Source: an uncultured Blautia sp. | GTDB lineage: Bacteria > Bacillota > Clostridia > Lachnospirales > Lachnospiraceae | Assembly: GCF_937880195.1 (NCBI RefSeq) | Contig: NZ_CALFLA010000056.1 | Location: 1-64,000, forward strand | Reading direction: 5' to 3' | Length of the DNA: 64,000 nt | The notes under the pieces: model-generated | The model's input: only the letters and a program-made list of their open reading frames with translations | Told to the model about the DNA's origin: nothing | Database searches by the model: none | Position numbers and translations under genes: made by a program | Shown here: one piece after another, positions 58,295 to 64,000 of the stretch | How positions within the stretch are numbered: position 1 is the stretch's first letter | How the letters are laid out: the number at the start of each line of letters is the position of its first letter

Positions 58295-60259
58295 TCACTT
58301 CATCTCCCTTATCGCATTTTTTCCGGCTTTGATCTTGCTTACTAACGGAATCTTGGAAGAACAGATAAATTCACAGGAACGGCATTCTACACAATCCATA
58401 ACATTCATGTCCTTCATTCCCTGCCAGTTCTGTTCATCCGCATATTTTGCAAAATACAGCGGAGAAAGTTCCATAGGACAGACGTCTACGCAGCGTCCGC
58501 ACTTGATACATTCCACAGTTTCTGTCTGGTCTGTATCAATGGCAATGATTCCGTTGGATCCCTTCATCATAGGAACATTAAGATCTGTCAGTTCAAATCC
58601 CATCATTGGTCCGCCCATTTTGATCTGAACGTCTTCATCTGTTGTACCGCCGCAGTAATCAACCATCTCTTTTACACTGGTACCAATCTTCACAATGAAG
58701 TTGCCAGGATTTTTGATCTTCTCGCCTGTTACGGTAGCAACACGCTCGATCAGAGGCATTCCTGTCTGGATCGCATCGGAAATTGCCTTCACAGTGCTGA
58801 TGTTGCTGACTACCACGCCTACATCTGCCGGCAATCCGCCGCGAGGCACAGTTCTTCCCATTACACGTTTGATCAGAGTTTTCTCTGCGCCCTGAGGATA
58901 TTTTGTCTTGGCTGTTACAACCTCAATATTTTCACAGTCAGCAAGTTTCTCTTCCATAAGGGCAATGGCATCCGGCTTATTATCTTCAATTACAATGATA
59001 CCCTTCTGGGCGTCTACTGTTTTAAGCACAGCCTTAAGACCATAAATAATGTCATCTGCATACTCGAGAAGCACTCTGTGGTCTGCAGTAAGAAGAGGCT
59101 CGCATTCGCATCCGTTCAGAAGAACTGCTTCAATAGGTTTATTCGGTTTCAGTTTTACTGCTGTTGGGAAACCAGCGCCTCCCATACCTACGATGCCTGC
59201 TTCCCGGACAATTTCGATAATCTCGTCTGGTGTCAGCTCCTCATATCCTTTGTGTGGCTTCACAGATTCATGCAGAGTGTTTTTACCGTCGGATTCGATC
59301 ACAACAGCCATTACTTCGCCGCCTCTGGTAGCGTGAAGACGAGGCTCCACTGCAACTACTGTTCCGCTTACGCTGGAATGAACCGGAGCGCTGATAAATG
59401 CTGACGCTTCTCCGATCTTCTGTCCTACCTTAACGGTATCTCCCACCTGCACAACCGGAGTGGCCGGAGCGCCCAGGTGCTGCGACATGGAAATCACAAC
59501 AGTTTTTGGTTCCGGGAATCTCTCCAGAGAAATATGCTCGCTGAGTTCCTTGCGTTCTGAAGGATGAACGCCGCCGTAGTAGCCTGCGCATCTGTCTTCG
59601 CGAACAGCGTTTACATATTCGCGAATCACATTTACATTAACCTTGGAATAGTCCCGGATCTGTACTGGCTGGTTTAAAAATTCCTCCAGCCGTCCCTGTT
59701 TCTCAAGACGTCTGTAAATCTTTTCCCATGCGCAGTCCTTATCGCCGTTTACTTCACATTTACCATCCTTGGCTCCTCCGCACTGTCCGTTGACAAGGCT
59801 CTTAGAACAATCCACGATGGGGCAGATACCACCTGTAATGTTCAGATAGCACTGTGCGCATGCGTCACAGCTCTTCTTTGTAAGAGCCATACCATGGTGT
59901 CCGGTATAGTTCAGAGAATTACTTGCTGCATATACAGGCTTCCCTGCAAGATCTGCAACAGTCTGGATTCCCAGTCCGCAGGAGATCACGATCACATTGT
60001 CTGTTCCCTCCGGAATGATATCGGCAAGATTCTTTTCTGTATGATGCTTATTGCACAGGAAGTCCACTCTGACACTGCCTGTAACAGTCTTGCCCTGTTC
60101 CGCAGCAAATTTCTCAAACTCGCTGCATTCCGGTTCGTCAATGGTTTCAAATTCCTTAAAGCATTTGTTGCAGGCAACCACGAACAGGTTATCCTTATCG
60201 GCTAATAACTCTGCCAGTTCATCATTGCTTTTTAACTTGTACTTGGTGTAGTTTTCCAA
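58295..60259 (-). CDS. rnfC2: MetV-RnfC2 fusion: electron-input subunit of the methylene-THF reductase complex
   Basis: This is a 654-residue fusion. Residues 1 to about 200 form a MetV-like zinc domain (CYLNITGGICPIV, NGQCGGAKDGKCEV). The rest is RnfC-like: an N-terminal barrel, the NADH/FMN-binding GMGGAGFPTAVK motif, a SLBB domain, and two 4Fe-4S sites (CIKCGRCVDVCP and CVECRSCEFICSSKIP). RnfC2 is known in some acetogens to bring NADH electrons to MetVF; a covalent MetV is unusual. The start is TTG at 60259, preceded by AAGGAAGGTGA; the open frame to 60289 has no ribosome site. It is the first gene of the unit. Confidence 0.9.
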   Translation of the reverse strand: MENYTKYKLKSNDELAELLADKDNLFVVACNKCFKEFETIDEPECSEFEKFAAEQGKTVTGSVRVDFLCNKHHTEKNLADIIPEGTDNVIVISCGLGIQTVADLAGKPVYAASNSLNYTGHHGMALTKKSCDACAQCYLNITGGICPIVDCSKSLVNGQCGGAKDGKCEVNGDKDCAWEKIYRRLEKQGRLEEFLNQPVQIRDYSKVNVNVIREYVNAVREDRCAGYYGGVHPSERKELSEHISLERFPEPKTVVISMSQHLGAPATPVVQVGDTVKVGQKIGEASAFISAPVHSSVSGTVVAVEPRLHATRGGEVMAVVIESDGKNTLHESVKPHKGYEELTPDEIIEIVREAGIVGMGGAGFPTAVKLKPNKPIEAVLLNGCECEPLLTADHRVLLEYADDIIYGLKAVLKTVDAQKGIIVIEDNKPDAIALMEEKLADCENIEVVTAKTKYPQGAEKTLIKRVMGRTVPRGGLPADVGVVVSNISTVKAISDAIQTGMPLIERVATVTGEKIKNPGNFIVKIGTSVKEMVDYCGGTTDEDVQIKMGGPMMGFELTDLNVPMMKGSNGIIAIDTDQTETVECIKCGRCVDVCPMELSPLYFAKYADEQNWQGMKDMNVMDCVECRSCEFICSSKIPLVSKIKAGKNAIREMK

Positions 60260-60366
60260 TTGCTCACCTTCCTTATCGAATTGATACACAAACCTTCCGC
60301 TTCATTGTTACACGGTTTCCCCTCTGCCTTAGAATAACCGGATACAATTCACCTAGCTTGCAGTTA
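60260..60366 (-). other. Structured leader upstream of the rnfC2-metV-metF operon
   Basis: About 105 bases lie between a TATACT box (near 60377-60382) and the TTG start. CGGTT...AACCG can pair, and GGTGAATTGTATCC resembles part of a THF or cobalamin riboswitch, but other core elements are missing. No family can be assigned. Confidence 0.35.
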
Positions 60367-60462
60367 ATACACTTTAGTATAACATATATTAGCCATATTT
60401 TCCAGTTTAAATATCGCTTTTACGACACAAATATACATTGTATACAAATTTTATCCTTTTAC

Positions 60463-61110
60463 TTATTCTTCTCGTTTCAGTCTTGGAAGATTCCATCTGT
60501 AATGCGCAGCAAGGTAACGGATAAGCATCACCACTGCCGAGGCTCCTACCATAGCTGCCACTGTTCCAAAGCTGCGGTACAGGTAAACACAGGAAAAAGC
60601 CCCTACAATAGACGCGCAGGCATAAATGTGTTTTACAAAAATATAAGGAGGAACTCCTGCCATCATATCTCTTAAAAGACCGCCTCCAACTCCTGTGATC
60701 GTCCCAAGAAATACCAGCAGGAAAGTATTGTCCACATATCCGTGACGGATTCCTGTATTGACGCCTACCACAGTAAAAATCCCAAGTCCAATGGTATCCA
60801 TGATAAGCATAAATTTGTCATAGATTTCCCGGAAATGTCCCTCCAGCAGTTCTTTTTTCAGATATAAAACTCCAAATACCACACAAGAAGTCAAGGTTGC
60901 CACAATAGTGTATACAGGCTTTTGAAACATCCCCGGAGGTATGATCCCAAGAACAATATCACGGATCATTCCTCCTCCAACCGAAGTTACAACGCCCAAT
61001 ACGCAGACTCCAAAAATGTCCATGCGCCGACCTACGCCTACCATTGCGCCGGAGGCTGCAAAAGCAACAGTTCCTATAATTTCCATAATAAATGTTATAA
61101 TTTCCTGCAT
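60463..61110 (-). CDS. TRIC-type trimeric cation channel family protein
   Basis: This is a 215-residue membrane protein with seven membrane segments arranged as two similar halves. Each half carries the family motif, VTSVGGGMIRDI and ITGVGGGLLRDM. This is the UPF0126/YadS family, which is homologous to TRIC cation channels. The transported ion in bacteria is uncertain; a role in amino-acid export has also been proposed. It is a single gene between the folate operon and the MATE gene. Confidence 0.9.
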   Translation of the reverse strand: MQEIITFIMEIIGTVAFAASGAMVGVGRRMDIFGVCVLGVVTSVGGGMIRDIVLGIIPPGMFQKPVYTIVATLTSCVVFGVLYLKKELLEGHFREIYDKFMLIMDTIGLGIFTVVGVNTGIRHGYVDNTFLLVFLGTITGVGGGLLRDMMAGVPPYIFVKHIYACASIVGAFSCVYLYRSFGTVAAMVGASAVVMLIRYLAAHYRWNLPRLKREE

Positions 61111-61163
61111 ATTAAAAAACTCCCCTGAAGCATTATTTTATTTTTCTGACTGTTCCTGCCATA

Positions 61164-62519
61164 CTATTTTGTCCCTATCTTTTTCCTGATCTTCCTATAG
61201 TAAAGAAATCCTGTCAGGTCTGCAAGAATCCATCCAATAGGAATCGCCCACCAGATTGCATTTACTCCAAACTGGGGCATGGGCGCTAAAACATATGCCA
61301 GGACTACTCTGGTTCCCAGAGAAATAACAGTAAGGATCAGTGACATAGCCGGCTGTTCTATTCCTCTGTACAGCCCATATAATAAAAACAGACATCCGAT
61401 CCCCCAGTAAAACGCGCCTTCAATATGAAGGTAATCCACTCCCGCGCTTACAATCGCCGGCTGCGGGTCAGCCAGAAAAATTTTTACCAAAGGCGCTGCA
61501 AAAATCCATACGATCAAAGATATTACAAGACAGAAACCTACAGAAACCTTTACTGCCATGCTGGATGCCTTTTGGATCCTATGGTATTTTTTTGCCCCAT
61601 AATTTTGGGAAATAAAAAGAGAAAAGGCGTTTCCAAATTCTTGTGCGGGCATATATGCCAGGGTATCAATTTTTACAGCCACTGCAAATGCTGCCATAAT
61701 TATTGTTCCAAAGCTGTTTACCAGCCCCTGAATCATCAAAATGCCAAAATTCATCACCGACTGCTGGGCGCAGGTCAGAACAGAATACTGCATCACACGG
61801 TTTAAAATACTTTTTTCCATGTGCATATACTTCTTTTCCATTCTAAGTGACGGAACCTTCCACAGCGTGTAAGCAGCAATTCCAATTCCTGCCGCCATCT
61901 GTGCTATTACTGTTGCAGCTGCGGCTCCTTCCACGCCCTTTCCAAGACCGGCTACAAACCACAGATCAAGGATAATATTTAAGACAGAAGACACTGCCAG
62001 AAACCACAGAGGAACAACAGAATTTCCCATTGCCCGAAGAAGGCAGGCAAAAAAATTATAAAGAAAAACAAACACAATTCCCAAAAAAATAATACGAATA
62101 TAGGTTTCCATTAAAGGATATACCTCTTTTGGTATCTGAAGAAGCTTCAGCACCGGATCTGTCCAGACAAAAACAAAAATATTCATGACAATAGTTATAA
62201 ATCCTACAAAAATAAAAGAAACCCAGATGCTCTTTTTTAGTTCCTGTTCATTTCCAGCTCCATAAGCAATAGAAAAAACAGCGCCGCTTCCCATACAAAG
62301 ACCAATGAGAACAGAAGTCAAAAATGTCATTAACGTATAAGCCGAACCTACTGCAGCTAAAGCCTCTGCTCCCAGGAACCGGCCCACTACCATGGTGTCT
62401 GCAATATTGTAAATCTGCTGAAGAAGATTTCCCAGGATCATAGGAAAGGCAAACATCAGCATGGTTTTCAGTATTTTTCCCTCTGTAAGATTTTTTTCTG
62501 TATTGATTGTTTTTGTCAT
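61164..62519 (-). CDS. MATE-family efflux transporter
   Basis: This 451-residue transporter has twelve membrane segments in two six-segment halves. The N-terminal FPMILGNLLQQIYNIADTM (19 residues) and VGRFLGAEALAAVGSA patterns are typical of the DinF/NorM-like MATE group in Clostridia. It exports drugs or metabolites with Na+ or H+ exchange; the substrate is unknown. A second MATE gene lies at the window end, with tRNA-Trp and a small DUF3784-like gene between them. The ribosome site is weak (GAGAGAGAAAA). Confidence 0.92.
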   Translation of the reverse strand: MTKTINTEKNLTEGKILKTMLMFAFPMILGNLLQQIYNIADTMVVGRFLGAEALAAVGSAYTLMTFLTSVLIGLCMGSGAVFSIAYGAGNEQELKKSIWVSFIFVGFITIVMNIFVFVWTDPVLKLLQIPKEVYPLMETYIRIIFLGIVFVFLYNFFACLLRAMGNSVVPLWFLAVSSVLNIILDLWFVAGLGKGVEGAAAATVIAQMAAGIGIAAYTLWKVPSLRMEKKYMHMEKSILNRVMQYSVLTCAQQSVMNFGILMIQGLVNSFGTIIMAAFAVAVKIDTLAYMPAQEFGNAFSLFISQNYGAKKYHRIQKASSMAVKVSVGFCLVISLIVWIFAAPLVKIFLADPQPAIVSAGVDYLHIEGAFYWGIGCLFLLYGLYRGIEQPAMSLILTVISLGTRVVLAYVLAPMPQFGVNAIWWAIPIGWILADLTGFLYYRKIRKKIGTK

Positions 62520-62603
62520 ATTTTCTCTCTCTTCATAATTATGCTCAAAAATTATAAATCTTTTTTTTCATAAAATCAACCATACATTGTCCTTCTTTCT
62601 CAT

Positions 62604-62646
62604 ATAAAAAGCAGGATATCTTCCTAATTAAAAGGAAGCGTATCCC
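62604..62646 (-). terminator. Terminator of the DUF3784-like gene
   Basis: On the minus strand GGATA..CTTCCT and AGGAAG..TATCC pair around TTTAATT, and the T-run TTTTTAT follows. It lies just after the stop of the small membrane protein gene. Confidence 0.75.
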
Positions 62647-62664
62647 GCCCAATATCCAAAATTT

Positions 62665-62979
62665 TTAGCATTCTTTTTTATGTCTGTCCACGAGCAACAA
62701 AATAAACATAACAAACCATATGATCCACGCAGCAAGACAGCCAATTCCCTGATATTGAATGTCTATAATAGCCCCAACGGCAAACGGCGCTGCCATGAAT
62801 AACATTCTTTTTCCATATCTCTTACACATAGCTTTTTCATCATATTTTTTTCGTTCATCTTCAGATTTCATATTGTAACCAGATAAAAAATTTGCAGCCT
62901 TACCCTCTGATCTATAAAACCATATTCCAAATAAAAGCATACTTATTGACATTGATAAATCAAAAATAATATAAAACAT
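62665..62979 (-). CDS. Small membrane protein, DUF3784-like
   Basis: This 104-residue protein has three membrane segments (about 3-19, 56-73 and 78-97). Between the first two lies the pattern GKAANFLSGYNMKSEDERKK (20 residues) followed by YDEKAMCKRYG, which fits the DUF3784 family. The function is unknown. A clear GGGAGG lies before the ATG, and a terminator follows. It stands alone between the two MATE loci. Confidence 0.8.
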   Translation of the reverse strand: MFYIIFDLSMSISMLLFGIWFYRSEGKAANFLSGYNMKSEDERKKYDEKAMCKRYGKRMLFMAAPFAVGAIIDIQYQGIGCLAAWIIWFVMFILLLVDRHKKEC

Positions 62980-63064
62980 ACTATCCTCCCAATCATTTTA
63001 TATTGGTATTATACTCCTTTATATGTAAAATGTATATCTGGAAACTATTCTGGATATAGAAACA

Positions 63065-63119
63065 AAGCGGACAAGTCCGCTTCGAACTCCCTCAATCCTT
63101 GATGGACTTGTTCCGCTTT
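63065..63119. repeat. Long hairpin with AAGCGGACAAGTCC arms
   Basis: AAAGCGGACAAGTCC and GGACTTGTTCCGCTTT pair with a single-base bulge around a 24-base loop. It abuts the tRNA-linked repeat copy B and could be part of the same element. Confidence 0.6.
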
Positions 63120-63192
63120 GCGCGCCAGATGCAGACTGCCATAGGCAGTCATATTCCGCATGCATCTGATCGCATCCTCGCGGAGCGTTTTT
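63108..63192. repeat. tRNA-linked dispersed repeat, copy B
   Basis: About 85 bases matching 19838-19922 without gaps. It includes its own AGACTGCC/GGCAGTC hairpin. It lies downstream of tRNA-Trp on the minus strand, as copy A lies downstream of tRNA-Pro. Confidence 0.6.
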
Positions 63193-63244
63193 GTTTATTA
63201 GGAAAGTTAGTACAGAATGTACTACTTTCCTAATAAACAAAAAA
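63188..63244. repeat. Palindromic repeat, copy 3 (best preserved)
   Basis: A nearly perfect 57-base palindrome: TTTTTGTTTATTAGGAAAGT and its complement flank GTACAGAATGTAC, differing by one base between arms. It begins in the T-tract of the tRNA-Trp terminator. Copies 1 and 2 are at 19357 and 28841. Confidence 0.85.
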
Positions 63245-63277
63245 CTGGAAACATCTGTTTAAAGATATTTCCAGTTC
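63239..63277 (-). terminator. Terminator of tRNA-Trp
   Basis: On the minus strand AACTGGAAATATCTTTAAACAG, read in two parts as AACTGGAAA and TTTCCAGTT, forms a stem with an inner pairing of ATCT/AGAT, followed by TTTTTG. It begins nine bases after the tRNA. Confidence 0.8.
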
Positions 63278-63285
63278 TTATTTAG

Positions 63286-63356
63286 CAGGGGATGAGAGAA
63301 TCGAACTCCCACCAAAGGTTTTGGAGACCCCTATCATACCATTTGACCAATCCCCT
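63286..63356 (-). tRNA. tRNA-Trp (anticodon CCA)
   Basis: A full cloverleaf: acceptor AGGGGAT/ATCCCCT, anticodon stem GGGGT/ACCTT (two G-U pairs) with loop CTCCAAA giving anticodon CCA, a four-base variable region, and T arm GGGAG/CTCTC with loop TTCGATT. It has its own promoter and terminator. Confidence 0.94.
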
Positions 63357-63373
63357 TTGCGATTACTTTATGA

Positions 63374-63402
63374 ATTATACATGCAAAAGAGACAATTGTC
63401 AA
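63374..63402 (-). promoter_or_regulatory. Promoter of tRNA-Trp
   Basis: TTGACA, 17 bases and TATAAT on the minus strand, ending 17 bases upstream of the tRNA: a consensus promoter. Confidence 0.9.
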
Positions 63403-63436
63403 TAGCAGAACAGGTTTTTTCCAAAAATATTCATTT

Positions 63437-64000
63437 TTATCCAGAAACAAAGTTCTGCAGCCATACGCCCTTCTTTACAAGGATAAAACCAATAATGGAT
63501 TTTATAATATCTGCGGCCTGTACAAGGGCAAAAATTACTACTACGGATAATCCCGTATATCTGCTTAACACAAAGGCCATGCTTACGCTGACACACCACA
63601 TAAACACACTGTCAAACAGGAACGTGATCACTGTTTTTCCTCCTGACCGAAGCGTAAAATAAGCCGCGTGGAGAAATGCGTTATTTGGCATAAACAGGGC
63701 GCTGATCATAATAAACTGACACGCCAGCTTCTTTGCCTCGGGATTTGTGTTGTAAAGTTCCGGGAAAAGCGGGGCCAGAACAAGAAGAACTGCCGCAACT
63801 CCAATACAACAGAATACGGAAAAAGCAATCATCTTATTATCCGTATCTCTTGCTTTTTTCATATCGCCAGCTCCAAGAAGCTGTCCTACTACAATCGCAA
63901 CAGAATCTCCCAACGCGATAAATACAATATTGAACACATTATTGATGGTATTAGAAATATTCTGTGCTGCCACTACATTTAATCCTCTGACAGAGTAACA
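63437..64000 (-). CDS. MATE-family efflux transporter, C-terminal part (cut by window end)
   Basis: The frame is open to the end of the window, so only the last 187 residues of the protein are seen. They contain about five membrane segments and the MATE second-half start pattern (SVRGLNVVAAQNISNTIN, then VGQLLGAGDMKKARDTD). The gene starts beyond 64000; an internal GTG at 63973 should not be taken as the start. It is distinct in sequence from the MATE gene at 61164. The function is export of an unknown substrate. Confidence 0.88.
   Translation of the reverse strand, partial: CYSVRGLNVVAAQNISNTINNVFNIVFIALGDSVAIVVGQLLGAGDMKKARDTDNKMIAFSVFCCIGVAAVLLVLAPLFPELYNTNPEAKKLACQFIMISALFMPNNAFLHAAYFTLRSGGKTVITFLFDSVFMWCVSVSMAFVLSRYTGLSVVVIFALVQAADIIKSIIGFILVKKGVWLQNFVSG

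Noticed and set aside
60260..60366. THF or cobalamin riboswitch before rnfC2
   Set aside because: Only one short segment resembles these families; the paired 5' core of the THF class and the B12 box are not present.
63019..63240. A 73-codon frame through the repeats downstream of tRNA-Trp
   Set aside because: It is made entirely of inverted-repeat DNA and has no ribosome site. Similar peptide starts near leuA and leuC simply reflect the shared palindrome.

Overview
This 64 kb window looks like chromosomal DNA of a Lachnospiraceae-type Firmicute (Clostridia), possibly close to Blautia or another acetogenic genus. The evidence is the AT-leaning Gram-positive gene style with strong AGGAGG ribosome sites, the GatCAB route to Asn-tRNA, LL-diaminopimelate aminotransferase, type III glutamine synthetase, the MetV/MetF/RnfC2 methylene-tetrahydrofolate reductase set typical of acetogens, and a SipW/TasA-like operon. 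I see no prophage, no insertion sequence with a transposase and no CRISPR array. Species assignment is inference.

Layout. 0-6.4 kb: SH3 membrane protein, tRNA-Arg(CCG), a cell-wall-binding polysaccharide deacetylase, then rluF-ligA-metA on the plus strand. 6.4-12 kb: a molybdenum hydroxylase operon (FAD, 2Fe-2S and Mo subunits) that runs into a large membrane protein split by one in-frame TGA. 12-17.6 kb: a lactose-type locus (GPH transporter, GH2 beta-galactosidase, divergent AraC regulator). 17.6-20.1 kb: leuA under a leucine T-box, and tRNA-Pro(GGG). 20.2-27 kb: a five-gene SipW signal-peptidase operon with three TasA/CalY-like secreted proteins and a 1137-residue adhesin. 27-30.6 kb: ilvN-ilvC-leuC-leuD. 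30.6-35 kb: a phosphatase/peptidase/HAD operon. 35-56.7 kb: a glutamine and nitrogen island. 56.7-60.3 kb: metF, metV and a MetV-RnfC2 fusion. 60.4-64 kb: TRIC-type channel, two MATE transporters (one cut by the window end), a small DUF3784-like protein and tRNA-Trp(CCA).

The nitrogen island is the most coherent system. It holds glnA, an ANTAR-domain regulator, a second AspRS, gatCAB, dapL, gltB/gltD, pyrG, purF, glnN and an ammonium channel fused to a PII domain: ammonium uptake, two glutamine synthetases, glutamate synthase, and several enzymes that spend glutamine. Four leaders here (glnA, pyrG-gltB-gltD, glnN, amt) carry the same device: a short hairpin with a hexaloop of consensus AAMGGY, whose loop and 3' arm are also the 5' arm of an intrinsic terminator. 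A1 and G4 of the loop are the bases expected of ANTAR-protein targets, and an ANTAR gene lies directly behind glnA, so I infer one antitermination regulon. Only one hairpin per leader is clear, not the usual pair.

The SipW operon is the other candidate for an undescribed system: a dedicated ER-type signal peptidase, three short substrates (one with a C-terminal anchor) and a large protein with a Cys/His-rich module and Cna-B-like domains. Smaller oddities: a 56-bp palindromic repeat found three times, each directly after a terminator T-tract; an 85-bp repeat found twice downstream of tRNA genes; a basic RluF tail encoded inside ligA; a LigA with changed active-site motifs; and a MetV duplication fused to RnfC.
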